From NCBI GenBank assembly GCA_050248275.1, contig JBFWSR010000015.1, positions 1-64,000 on the forward strand: 64,000 nucleotides of DNA, read 5' to 3'. This document shows, piece by piece, positions 1-8,713 of the stretch. The translations under genes were made by a program, and so were the position numbers. Source of the DNA: CAILZL01 sp050248275 (GTDB lineage: Bacteria > Pseudomonadota > Gammaproteobacteria > Steroidobacterales > Steroidobacteraceae). How positions within the stretch are numbered: position 1 is the stretch's first letter; the number at the start of each line of letters is the position of its first letter. The notes under the pieces were generated by a model. It saw nothing but the letters and a program-made list of their open reading frames with translations. It made no database searches and was not told where the DNA came from.

Positions 1-2039
1 GCTGCGTGAAAATTACGCCAGCGCATGACTTCAATGACTATGAGATGGGCAAGCGGCACAACCTGCCCATCATCAATATCTTCAATGCCAGTGCCGCATT
101 GAACGAAGACGTGCCCACGCAATATCAAGGCCTGGATCGTTTCGTGGCGCGCAAACAGATCATTGCCGATCTGGAAGCGCTCGAGCTGATAGAAAAAATC
201 GAACCCCACACACTCAATGTGCCGCGCGGCGACCGTTCCGGCGCCGTGCTCGAACCCTGGCTCACCGATCAATGGTATGTGCGTATCGCGCCGCTGGCCG
301 AACCCGCGATCAAGTGCGTGGAAGACGGTCGCATCAAGTTCGTGCCGGATAACTGGTCAAAAACTTACTATCAATGGATGCACAACATTCAGGACTGGTG
401 CATCAGCAGGCAGTTATGGTGGGGTCATCGCGTACCGGCTTGGTACGACTCAATGGGCAATATTTTTGTTGCTAGAAACGAAGCAGAAGCACAAGCGCAA
501 GCAGTAGAAAAATATAAAAGAGAAGGCTTATTTAAAGACTTAGACATCAAGACTTTAGACCTTCGGCAAGATGAAGATGTACTCGATACCTGGTTCTCGT
601 CGGCGTTGTGGCCCTTCTCCACACTGGGCTGGCCGGAACAGACTGCCGCATTGAAAACCTTCTATCCCACCAATGTGCTGGTCACCGGCTTCGACATCAT
701 TTTCTTCTGGGTAGCCAGAATGATCATGATGGGCCTGAAGTTTACCGGCGACGTGCCGTTCCGCGAGGTATACATCACCGGCCTGATCCGCGACGAGAAT
801 GGCGACAAGATGTCCAAGTCCAAGGGCAACATCATCGACCCATTGGACTTGATCGACGGCATCGATCTGGAATCGCTGGTGGCCAAACGCACCTCGGGCA
901 TGATGCAGCCACATCTGAAAGACAAGATCGAAAAAGCCACACGCAAGCAATTCCCGCAGGGCATTCCCTCTTACGGCACCGATGCATTGCGCTTCACCTT
1001 TGCCGCACTGGCTACGCAGGGCCGCGACATTCGCTTTGATCTGGGCCGCATCGAAGGTTATCGCAACTTCTGCAACAAGCTGTGGAATGCGGCGCGTTAC
1101 GTGTTAATGAATGTGGAGGGACAAGACTGCGGAGATGCCGCGGAATCCCCGACGGGGGATGCTGACGGTGCATGCGAATATTCCGTGGCCGATCGCTGGA
1201 TTCGTTCGCGCCTGGGTCACACCGTAGAACAGGTACGCAAGCGTTTCGATGAATATCGTTTCGATCTGGCTTCACAGGCGCTGTATGAATTTGCCTGGTA
1301 CGAGTACTGCGACTGGTATCTGGAACTGTGCAAACCGGTGCTGCAATCGGACTCGGCCACTGCTGAACAGAAACGCGGCACGCGCCAGACGCTGGTGCAG
1401 GTGTTTGAAGCCTACTTGCGCCTGCTGCATCCGCTGATGCCGTTCATCACCGAAGAGATCTGGCAGAGCATTGCGCCGCTGGCCGGCCGTAAAGCAGACA
1501 CCATCATGCTGCAGGCTTATCCACTCACCAGCGACTTTCCCATCGACAACGCAGCAGACAATGCCATTGCGCCGATCAAAGCCGCGATTCTCGGCCCGCG
1601 CCAGATTCGTGGTCAGCTGGATGTGCCGCAGTCGCGCAAGATCACGCTGTATTTCAAATCGGCGCAGACAGGCGACTGGCAGGCCATTCAGGACAACCTG
1701 ACCCTGGTACAGGGCGCAGCCAATGTCAGCAACATCATTGAAGTCAAAGATGAAGCCGATCTACCACCGACGGCATTGCAAGTGGTGGATGGCCGTTCGC
1801 TGTATGCGCCATTGAAAGAGCTCATCGATGACATCGATGCCGAACTGGCACGCATTGAAAAGCGCAAGGCCAAGACCATGCAGGAACTGGCCAAGTGCGA
1901 GAACAAGCTGGGCAATGCCAACTTTGTGGCCAATGCGCCTGCCGACGTAGTGGCACAGGAACGCGCACGTATTGCTGCCTTCAAGGCTGAGCTGGCGCAG
2001 CTCGAAGAACAGGCAAAGCGGGTCGCAACATTGCGGTGA
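1..2039 (+). CDS. valS: Valine-tRNA ligase, C-terminal part (5' end outside window)
   Basis: Class I aminoacyl-tRNA synthetase that charges tRNA-Val in the cytoplasm. The open frame runs in from the left edge, so the N-terminus with the HIGH motif is missing. Visible parts are the end of the CP1 editing domain (ITPAHDFNDYEMGKRHNLP near the left edge), the catalytic core (QDWCISRQLWWGHRVPAWY, DEDVLDTWFSSALWPFSTLGWP), the KMSKS loop (DKMSKSKGN, codons near 808-834), the anticodon-binding domain, and the C-terminal coiled-coil arm (about the last 70 residues). The GTG at position 6 is an internal Val codon, not a start. Bases about 455-585 are markedly AT-rich with AGA and TTA codons, unlike the rest of the gene (see findings). 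The frame stays open throughout. Confidence 0.97.
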   Translation, partial: CVKITPAHDFNDYEMGKRHNLPIINIFNASAALNEDVPTQYQGLDRFVARKQIIADLEALELIEKIEPHTLNVPRGDRSGAVLEPWLTDQWYVRIAPLAEPAIKCVEDGRIKFVPDNWSKTYYQWMHNIQDWCISRQLWWGHRVPAWYDSMGNIFVARNEAEAQAQAVEKYKREGLFKDLDIKTLDLRQDEDVLDTWFSSALWPFSTLGWPEQTAALKTFYPTNVLVTGFDIIFFWVARMIMMGLKFTGDVPFREVYITGLIRDENGDKMSKSKGNIIDPLDLIDGIDLESLVAKRTSGMMQPHLKDKIEKATRKQFPQGIPSYGTDALRFTFAALATQGRDIRFDLGRIEGYRNFCNKLWNAARYVLMNVEGQDCGDAAESPTGDADGACEYSVADRWIRSRLGHTVEQVRKRFDEYRFDLASQALYEFAWYEYCDWYLELCKPVLQSDSATAEQKRGTRQTLVQVFEAYLRLLHPLMPFITEEIWQSIAPLAGRKADTIMLQAYPLTSDFPIDNAADNAIAPIKAAILGPRQIRGQLDVPQSRKITLYFKSAQTGDWQAIQDNLTLVQGAANVSNIIEVKDEADLPPTALQVVDGRSLYAPLKELIDDIDAELARIEKRKAKTMQELAKCENKLGNANFVANAPADVVAQERARIAAFKAELAQLEEQAKRVATLR

Positions 2040-2050
2040 TGCTGGCTGGT

Positions 2051-2080
2051 AGGTTGGGCTGCGCGGACTCAGCCCAACCT
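2051..2080. terminator. Palindrome after valS, possible terminator
   Basis: AGGTTGGGCT (2051-2060) and AGCCCAACCT (2071-2080) form a perfect 10-bp stem with a 10-nt loop, 12 bases after the valS stop. No T-run follows, so it may be a repetitive palindrome rather than a classical Rho-independent terminator. Confidence 0.45.
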
Positions 2081-2138
2081 GCGGAAACCTGCTTCAAGTC
2101 CTACCGCTCTCGCCGTCAGCAATGCTAGATTCGGCTGC

Positions 2139-3107
2139 ATGACAAATCTCACGCTGCAAACCCTGGGCATCACAGATCACGCCACTGGCTCGGTCAATGC
2201 CGTGCATGACAGCATCCGTCAGCTCAATCAGGTGATCCTGGGCAAGGAACAGCAGGTGCGTCTGGCGCTGACCTGCCTGCTGGCGCGTGGACATCTGCTG
2301 ATTGAAGACCTGCCCGGCATGGGCAAAACCACGCTGGCGCATGCCCTGGCACATACTCTGGGACTGTCGTATCAACGCATCCAGTTCACCAGCGACCTGT
2401 TGCCGGCGGACATCATCGGTGTCTCGATCTTCGATCGCAACAACAGCAGCTTCCATTTTCACAAGGGTCCCATCTTTGCGCAGCTGGTGCTGGCGGACGA
2501 AGTCAATCGCGCCACGCCCAAGGCGCAAAGCGCCCTGCTCGAAGCCATGGAAGAACAGCAGGTCACCACCGATGGCCATACCTATCCGCTGTCGGCGCCC
2601 TTCTTTGTCATCGCCACGCAGAACCCGATGTATCAGATCGGCACCTATCCATTGCCCGAATCGCAACTGGATCGTTTCCTGATGCGGCTGGAACTGGGCT
2701 ATCCCGATGCAACGCACGAACGGCAGTTGCTCAGTGGCCGTGACCGGCGCGACCTGCTCGGCACTTTTCCCATCATGCTGACACCGGCGCAATTGCTATC
2801 GCTGCAGAACCGCGTGCCGCAGGTGCATGTGTCGGGTGCGCTGCTGGATTATCTGCAAGCCATCATTCATTACACGCGCCACTGCAACAAATTCGTCGCC
2901 GGTCTGTCGCCGCGCGCCGGATTGGCCCTGATGCATGCCGCACAGGCCTGGGCGCTGATGCATGGTCACGCCGGCGTATTGCCGGAAGACGTGCAAGCCG
3001 TCATGACAGCCGTCATCGGTCATCGTCTGGTCGCCACGGAAGCGGCGGGCTTCACCACACCGACGGAGATCGGTGCACATGTATTGCAGGCTGTCGCCGT
3101 CCCCTGA
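2139..3107 (+). CDS. MoxR-family AAA+ ATPase
   Basis: MoxR-type AAA+ ATPase of 322 residues, normal for the family. It starts at ATG 2139. Walker A is LPGMGKTT near residues 57-64 and Walker B is LVLADEVNRA; the sensor region IATQNPMYQIGTYPLPESQLDRF is typical of MoxR. MoxR proteins are chaperone-like ATPases, commonly encoded beside DUF58 proteins, and are thought to help mature or insert partner proteins. The expected partner (DUF58, 4463-5425) lies downstream but is separated by a phospholipase gene on the opposite strand, whose stop codon is 2 bases from this one. The precise substrate cannot be inferred. Confidence 0.93.
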   Translation: MTNLTLQTLGITDHATGSVNAVHDSIRQLNQVILGKEQQVRLALTCLLARGHLLIEDLPGMGKTTLAHALAHTLGLSYQRIQFTSDLLPADIIGVSIFDRNNSSFHFHKGPIFAQLVLADEVNRATPKAQSALLEAMEEQQVTTDGHTYPLSAPFFVIATQNPMYQIGTYPLPESQLDRFLMRLELGYPDATHERQLLSGRDRRDLLGTFPIMLTPAQLLSLQNRVPQVHVSGALLDYLQAIIHYTRHCNKFVAGLSPRAGLALMHAAQAWALMHGHAGVLPEDVQAVMTAVIGHRLVATEAAGFTTPTEIGAHVLQAVAVP

Positions 3108-3109
3108 CA

Positions 3110-4282
3110 TCAACGCACGAAATTCAACCCGACTCGCCATACCGATGTCTTCTGGTTGAAGCTGCGCAGGCTTTCTCCATAGCCATTGAAATACTGGAAC
3201 TGCAATGCCGCACGAAAATTGATGCTGGAAATGCTCAGTGGCTGCGTGAGATCCAGCTGCATACTGCCCCTGCCGTTGAAACGCGCCGCCCTCGTGGTGA
3301 CATCCAGACGCGTACCCCGACTCTTTTCCAGTGTCAGTTGCAGATCGCCATAACCCCGATAGTGCGGCAGATCATCAGTGGCATCCAGATACTTGTAAAC
3401 TCTGGGTGTGACCAGCAAATGCCAGCCTGCCAGGGATCCGAACACCATGCCGGTGCGGATTTCGACAACATTCAGGCTGCGTGAATCATCGCCATCCTTG
3501 CCGTTGGACTCATGCTGAATGCCTGACTGCACTCCGAGCCAATGAAACCCACCGTCCACATAATTTCCTTCTGCGCCCAGCCATTCATAAAACACTTCGG
3601 GCATGTAACTGGTGTCGTAAAAGGGACTGGACCTGCGATCCACATCCCACAGAGAGCGCTGCGTATAGGCAAAGTACAGACCCCGAAGGGGAACATTTTC
3701 CGCAGCCAAAGCGCCATCCTTGCCGATCAACCGGTATTTGAAACTGAACTGGAATTTCGCAGTCGGCGCTTTCAGGCCGTACAAAAAATAGACTGGTTCA
3801 TGGAACCCGAAACGACTGGAAAAAGAACGCTCGATGTTGGCGGCCACAGGCGCAGCATCCTGATCCTGTTTGACTATCGCAGATTTGGCTGCAGCAGAAT
3901 CCGCCGGACCGCTTAGTTCCAGCGTAGTCCGGACACCGGCATATTGCTCGATTTCCAGTTCCACTCTGCCATGCACTTCGGGCGGCGGCGACAGCGCATA
4001 GGCAACCCGCGCAAATCGTCCTGCTGCAATGACCTGAGATGATTGAGGCGTGACTTGTTGCAGATTGACAGACCAGCTTTCGGCCGCACCATGCAGAGTA
4101 GCGGGCAATTCGACGGGCGGCTGATATTCAATGTCCTCATTGCCAATATTGACCGCCAGCAACTCGACTGAAATGGGCGCGCCTGCTGCCGGCTGGCCTG
4201 AAGTCAACAGGTTGAATACCAGCGTCTCTGCCTGCGCACAGGATGCAAACAGGCACAACAGCAGCGTGGACAGGCGTTTCAT
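3110..4282 (-). CDS. Outer-membrane phospholipase A (OmpLA/PldA-like) with extra N-terminal domain
   Basis: Likely outer-membrane phospholipase A of 390 residues. The N-terminus MKRLSTLLLCLFASCAQA is a Sec signal peptide. The C-terminal half matches PldA: LYFAYTQRSLWDVD, SSPFYDTSYMPEVFYEWL, GVQSGIQHESNGKDG and DSRSLNVVEI, then alternating barrel strands. Catalytic residues fit H257, S259 and N271; the 2- and 14-residue spacings equal those of E. coli OmpLA H142, S144, N156. About 110 residues between signal peptide and barrel (residues 20-130) are not part of classical PldA and look like a beta-rich domain. Start 4282 was chosen for the signal peptide; an in-frame ATG a few codons upstream (MDEAVVLL) is possible. 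The reading frame stays open further upstream but only as antisense of the neighbour. Confidence 0.85.
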   Translation of the reverse strand: MKRLSTLLLCLFASCAQAETLVFNLLTSGQPAAGAPISVELLAVNIGNEDIEYQPPVELPATLHGAAESWSVNLQQVTPQSSQVIAAGRFARVAYALSPPPEVHGRVELEIEQYAGVRTTLELSGPADSAAAKSAIVKQDQDAAPVAANIERSFSSRFGFHEPVYFLYGLKAPTAKFQFSFKYRLIGKDGALAAENVPLRGLYFAYTQRSLWDVDRRSSPFYDTSYMPEVFYEWLGAEGNYVDGGFHWLGVQSGIQHESNGKDGDDSRSLNVVEIRTGMVFGSLAGWHLLVTPRVYKYLDATDDLPHYRGYGDLQLTLEKSRGTRLDVTTRAARFNGRGSMQLDLTQPLSISSINFRAALQFQYFNGYGESLRSFNQKTSVWRVGLNFVR

Positions 4283-4462
4283 TAACAACACTACTGCCTC
4301 ATCCATCTCGGAATACATGCGACAAAACCAGGATGCTTCAATTGCCGGGTTAATGGCCATATACGGCGATAACACCCAAGACGACAGCTTGCCACAAAAA
4401 TTTTCGCCATTTGCAATCAATTGCCCGCAAAATCCGCACATCCGCCTGACCACCTGCTGTCC

Positions 4463-5425
4463 ATGAATCTCGTCATACGCATATACAACCGCATCGGCAA
4501 CTGGTCGCGGCGCCGGCATGGCATGGATCAATCGCCGGTCGAGATCAGCCATCGGCGCATCTACATCCTGCCGACCCGTCTGGGACTGATGTATGCCGTC
4601 GCCGTGCTGGCCATGGGGCTGGGTGGCATGAACTATGGCAACAACCTTGCCCTGATGCTGGCCTTCCTGCTCGCGGCGCTGGGTTTTGTCGCCATGCACC
4701 ACTGTCACCGTAATCTGGCGGGGCTGTACATTCACAGCATGGCCAACCAGCCGGTGTTTGCCGGACAACTGGCCCAATTGCAACTGGCCATTGAAAATCC
4801 GTCAGCACAAACCCGCTTCGCCATTCAGGCCGAAACCGGACAACAACAGTCAATGCCGGTGCGCGTACCAGACGACACACGGGCACCATTGCATGTGTCC
4901 CTGCCGAGTGCTCATCGCGGCTGGCTGCAGGTGGATCGGTTGACGCTATGCACGCGTTATCCGTTCGGTTTGTTTCGTGGCTGGACGGTATTGCATCTGG
5001 ATCTGAAATGCCTGGTCTATCCCAGACCCAGCGAACCTCATGGCATGCCGCCGCCCACGCAGTTCGATGCGCGCAATACACAGGATCTGCAACGCGGCGA
5101 TGAAGACTTTGCCGGCCTGCGCCCCTTTCACACCGGCGATTCGGCGAATCGCATTGCCTGGAAGGCCTATGCCCGTGAACAGGGTTTGCTGGTCAAGCAA
5201 TATGCCGGCGCTGCCATGACCACCTGCATGCTGGATTGGGAAAGTCTGCCCGGTCTCGATACCGAAACACGCCTGTCGCATCTGTGCCGCTGGGTCATCG
5301 ACAGTCATCAGCAAGGCATTGCCTATGGCTTGAAGCTGCCCGGTTTCAGCGCCGAACCACAGTTGAGCGAGGCGCACCGCAACCGGTGCCTGACTGCACT
5401 CGCCTTGTTCCAGGGCCGCGCATGA
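4463..5425 (+). CDS. DUF58 domain membrane protein
   Basis: DUF58 protein of about 320 residues. Two hydrophobic segments near residues 35-75 (LGLMYAVAVLAMGLGG; LALMLAFLLAALGFVAM) are followed by a soluble part carrying the DUF58 signature DFAGLRPFHTGDSANRIAWK and ARQG-like residues (AREQGLLVKQYAG). DUF58 proteins are usually encoded with MoxR ATPases and often with TgpA transglutaminases, as here. ATG 4463 (MNLVIRIYN) is preferred; an ATG at 4421 in frame would add 14 residues lacking hydrophobic character. The stop overlaps the next start (ATGA), so the two are translationally coupled. Molecular function is not established for the family. Confidence 0.9.
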   Translation: MNLVIRIYNRIGNWSRRRHGMDQSPVEISHRRIYILPTRLGLMYAVAVLAMGLGGMNYGNNLALMLAFLLAALGFVAMHHCHRNLAGLYIHSMANQPVFAGQLAQLQLAIENPSAQTRFAIQAETGQQQSMPVRVPDDTRAPLHVSLPSAHRGWLQVDRLTLCTRYPFGLFRGWTVLHLDLKCLVYPRPSEPHGMPPPTQFDARNTQDLQRGDEDFAGLRPFHTGDSANRIAWKAYAREQGLLVKQYAGAAMTTCMLDWESLPGLDTETRLSHLCRWVIDSHQQGIAYGLKLPGFSAEPQLSEAHRNRCLTALALFQGRA

Positions 5426-7416
5426 ACATGCGCCTGTCAACAACCTTGCAAGCCGTGCTGCAGATTCATGTCTGGCCCGAATCGGCAAAATCACTGGGCG
5501 CACTGGCGGCTGTCATTCTGCTGGCGCTGTTGCCGCATGTCACACATCTACCTTTCTGGATTCCGCTCACTGTGTTCGGTGCAACGGCATGGCGTCTGTG
5601 GATCGAGATTCATGCCGCCGCGCTGCCCAACAAATGGCTGCGCGCCGCGCTCGCCCTGCTGGTCCTGATCGCAGTGGCCGCCAGCTTCCGTACCTTGAAC
5701 GGTCTGGAAGCTGGCACGGCATTGCTGGCCACGATGGCCGGCATGAAATTGCTGGAATCCCGTGAGCTGCGCGACTACAACATTCTGATCTTCATCGCCC
5801 TGTTCCTGCTGTTTGCCGAACTGCTGTTTGAACAGGACATGATGCTGCTGCCGTATCTGTTGCTGTGCACGACACTGATCATCGCCTGTCTGTTGCGCCT
5901 GCATGCCGGCGATGCACAGTTGAGTTATCGCGAAGCGCTGCTGCGCAGTGCGCGCATGTTGCTGCAGGCCGTGCCGCTGGCGGCATTGCTGTTCCTGTTC
6001 GTACCGCGCCTGCCGGGTCAGTTCTGGGTCATACCTTCACGCGACTCCGCCACTTCGGGCCTGAGCGATGAAATGAGTCCGGGCGATGTATCGAATCTGA
6101 GCCTATCCAGCAGCATTGCCTTCCGAGCGGAATTCGCCGGCGCACCGCCCCCTGCCCGGCAACGCTACTGGCGTGCCGTGGTGCTGCATGATTTCGATGG
6201 CCGTACCTGGCGGCGTCGGCACGCCGCAATGTTCGGCATGCAGAAAATCATCACCGGTTCGCAGACCTACCGTTATCGCATGTTGATGGAGCCCAGCAAC
6301 CAGCAATGGATACCGGTACTGGACGTGCCGCTGCAAACCAGCCTGCGGCGCAGTTTTCTCACCAGCGATCTGCAACTTGTCTCGATCTTGCCGGTGACGC
6401 AATTGACTGCCGTCGAGGTACTGGCAGCCACCGACTATCAACTGGACGATGTGCTGCCGGAAACCATGCGCCGCCTCGATACGCGTCTGGATGGCGAGCT
6501 CAATCCACGCAGCCGCGCCCTGGCGCTGCAATTGCGTGCCGGTAGCGATGACGATGTCGGCTATGTCAATACCGTACTCAGACTGTTTCGCGAGCAGGCG
6601 TTTTATTACACGCTGCAACCGCCGGCGCTCGGCATACATAGCGTGGATGATTTCCTGTTCAACACGCGACGAGGTTTCTGCGAACATTTTGCTTCGGCCT
6701 TCACCTTCATGATGCGCGCTGCCGGGGTTCCTGCGCGCGTGGTCACGGGTTATCAGGGAGGCGAAATCAATGCGATCGACAATTATCTGATCGTGCGGCA
6801 ATCCGATGCGCATGCCTGGTCCGAAGTATGGTTGCAGGAACGTGGCTGGGTACGCATCGACCCTACCGTCGCCATTGCGCCGCAACGCGTGCAGCGTGGT
6901 CTGGAATCCGCCTTGGGCGAATCGGAATCGGTACCTGGCCGTACATTGCGGCGCATGCCCTGGCTGTATCGGTTGCGACAGAGCTGGGACGCCGTCAATA
7001 CCTACTGGAAAGTGCGCATCGTCAATTTCGATGCTGCCGAGCAACAGGCCATCATGAATTCGCTGGGTATCAGGAACGCCGACTGGCGTGACCTGGGTAT
7101 GGTGCTGCTGGTCGCCTTTGTCAGCTTCTTTCTCGGCATGATGGCCTGGCTGGGCTGGCGCTACCGGTCGAAACAGGACGATCCCGCCGTGGCGGCGTAT
7201 GCCACGCTCAAACGCAAACTCGCGCGCGCAGGCGTAAGCAGTCTGCAACATGAAGGTCCGGTCGATTTCCTGACGCGTGCTGCGACGCTCAAACCGGCAC
7301 TGGCGCCGCAACTGCAGGAGTTATGCGCCTTGTACGTAGCGCTTCGTTACCAACCAGAGCCATTGCCGCAAACACTCAGCCGCCTGCGACAACTGATAAA
7401 TCGCTTAAGGGTTTAG
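5422..7416 (+). CDS. TgpA-like membrane transglutaminase (DUF3488/transglutaminase-core)
   Basis: About 664 residues, typical of TgpA. The N-terminal 200 residues contain several membrane helices (LAAVILLALLPHVTHLPFWIPLTVF; LILVAVAAS; MMLLPYLLLCTTLIIACLL; LLQAVPLAALLFLFVPRLPG). A periplasmic transglutaminase core follows, with apparent catalytic triad C420 (RRGFCEHFASAF), H464 (SDAHAWSEVW) and D480 (GWVRIDPTVA). One further helix (LGMVLLVAFVSFFLGMMAWLGW) precedes a C-terminal cytoplasmic DUF4129-like tail. ATG 5422 overlaps the DUF58 stop. Pseudomonas TgpA is essential for growth; by analogy this is a cell-envelope protein, but its acyl donor is unknown. Confidence 0.92.
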   Translation: MNMRLSTTLQAVLQIHVWPESAKSLGALAAVILLALLPHVTHLPFWIPLTVFGATAWRLWIEIHAAALPNKWLRAALALLVLIAVAASFRTLNGLEAGTALLATMAGMKLLESRELRDYNILIFIALFLLFAELLFEQDMMLLPYLLLCTTLIIACLLRLHAGDAQLSYREALLRSARMLLQAVPLAALLFLFVPRLPGQFWVIPSRDSATSGLSDEMSPGDVSNLSLSSSIAFRAEFAGAPPPARQRYWRAVVLHDFDGRTWRRRHAAMFGMQKIITGSQTYRYRMLMEPSNQQWIPVLDVPLQTSLRRSFLTSDLQLVSILPVTQLTAVEVLAATDYQLDDVLPETMRRLDTRLDGELNPRSRALALQLRAGSDDDVGYVNTVLRLFREQAFYYTLQPPALGIHSVDDFLFNTRRGFCEHFASAFTFMMRAAGVPARVVTGYQGGEINAIDNYLIVRQSDAHAWSEVWLQERGWVRIDPTVAIAPQRVQRGLESALGESESVPGRTLRRMPWLYRLRQSWDAVNTYWKVRIVNFDAAEQQAIMNSLGIRNADWRDLGMVLLVAFVSFFLGMMAWLGWRYRSKQDDPAVAAYATLKRKLARAGVSSLQHEGPVDFLTRAATLKPALAPQLQELCALYVALRYQPEPLPQTLSRLRQLINRLRV

Positions 7417-7674
7417 CAAGCGCGTTGATTAAGTTGCGATTTTGCGTATCCCCTCCAAAGTCTGCATGAACGCTACATGATCATTCGCCATGATGACTTA
7501 TTGCGTCGCGGCAAAAATCGCCACGGATGTTCCTTGGTTTTTACGGATTCCCTGCTCTGATGACTTGGTTAGCCTGCGCGCACTCCGTCCTTTTTTGAAC
7601 TTGTGCTCACGGCACAGGCCGTGCTGAACCAAACCCTTCCTTCACGCTTCAGCGTTCCATCGGGAGTGACATCC

Positions 7675-8661
7675 ATGCGCAGCGATTACGATGATCATGT
7701 CTGGGCTCTGGTGCTGGCGGGCGGCGATGGCAACCGGCTCAGATCGTTGACCACCACGGCCAGCGGCGTCGCCGTCCCGAAACAATATTGTTCGCTGCAT
7801 GGCGAAACGACACTGCTGCATAGCGCACTGGATCGCGCCCAGGCCATTACCGCAAAACATCGCATCTGCACCATCGTGGCGGCACAGCATCGTCAATGGT
7901 GGGAAATGTTACTGAGCGAATACGCCGCCGAACACATCGTGGTGCAACCCAGAAACTGCGGCACCGCCATCGGCATCATGCTGTCGCTGCTGCACATCGT
8001 GCGGCACGATCCTGATGCGCAGATATTGCTGCTGCCGTCGGACCACCACGTACACGAAGAAGCCATCCTGACGGAAGCCTTGCAGCGCGCTTCGGCACGA
8101 CTGGGCAAGGGTTGCGATAAGGTGCTGGTGCTTGGTATCGAACCCGAGGAAGCGGACAGCGAACTGGGTTATGTGTTGCCGGGAAAATATCTGGGCGAAG
8201 GTGTGTTTGCCGTCGCCAGTTTTATCGAAAAACCGCCGGTTACGCGCGCCCATCAGTTGCTGGCGCAGGGCGCCCTGTGGAACACCTTCATCGTGGCAGC
8301 CACAGCCACCACCCTGTTACAGCTGTTCGCGCAACGCTGTCCGGAAATTCTGGCCGAGATGCAGGCCATCGTGAACCGCAGCCATGAAGCGCCGCCGCGC
8401 CGGGGATTGCTCGATGAATTGTATACCCGGCTGCCCAGTCTGGATTTCTCGCGCCATGTGCTGCAAGGCGTGGAATCGCTGCTGGAGGTGCTGTCTGTGC
8501 CCGCCTGTGGCTGGAGCGATCTGGGCACGCCCCGACGCATTCGCGATGTGCTGCACCGCTGGCCGCAGACAACAGCCACGTCATCCCGCTCGGTCGCACC
8601 CGTGACGCTGGCGGCGCATGCCGACTTCATTGTCAGCAAATCGCTTTATCAGACATCTTGA
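7675..8661 (+). CDS. Sugar-1-phosphate nucleotidyltransferase, mannose-1-phosphate guanylyltransferase type
   Basis: Nucleotidyltransferase of 328 residues. The N-terminal signature is LVLAGGDGNRLRSLT followed by VPKQYCSLHG, as in GDP-mannose pyrophosphorylases. Other family blocks are VQPRNCGTAIG, LLLPSDHHVH, LGYVLPG, FIEKP and the product-binding GALWNTFIV (like G-x-W-N-x-G/F). There is no fused phosphomannose isomerase domain. It probably makes GDP-mannose from GTP and mannose-1-phosphate for surface polysaccharides, but another NDP-sugar is possible. ATG 7675 is preferred because GGGAGTG stands 6-12 bases upstream; a GTG at 7603 would give a 24-residue extension. The 258-base spacer after the transglutaminase gene shows no other gene. 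Confidence 0.85.
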   Translation: MRSDYDDHVWALVLAGGDGNRLRSLTTTASGVAVPKQYCSLHGETTLLHSALDRAQAITAKHRICTIVAAQHRQWWEMLLSEYAAEHIVVQPRNCGTAIGIMLSLLHIVRHDPDAQILLLPSDHHVHEEAILTEALQRASARLGKGCDKVLVLGIEPEEADSELGYVLPGKYLGEGVFAVASFIEKPPVTRAHQLLAQGALWNTFIVAATATTLLQLFAQRCPEILAEMQAIVNRSHEAPPRRGLLDELYTRLPSLDFSRHVLQGVESLLEVLSVPACGWSDLGTPRRIRDVLHRWPQTTATSSRSVAPVTLAAHADFIVSKSLYQTS

Positions 8662-8662
8662 A

Positions 8663-8684
8663 CGGGCGCGATGAATCGCGCCCG
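8663..8684. repeat. Short palindrome, copy 1 of a GGGYGYGA-type family
   Basis: CGGGCGCGAT and ATCGCGCCCG form a 10-bp inverted repeat around GA. It lies between the stops of two convergent genes and can act as a bidirectional terminator. It is almost identical to a palindrome at 41595-41614. Confidence 0.6.
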
Positions 8685-8713
8685 ATTTGCTGCCATGAAA
8701 ATTCACACCGCTG

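Noticed and set aside
455..585. Insertion sequence or mobile intron inside valS
   Set aside because: No terminal repeats, no target duplication and the frame stays open across the patch.
6103..7311. Long open frame of 402 codons on the minus strand opposite the transglutaminase gene
   Set aside because: The plus-strand protein has a full catalytic triad and membrane helices; the antisense product has no recognisable motif and is rich in His, Arg and Gln as expected of GC-rich shadow frames.
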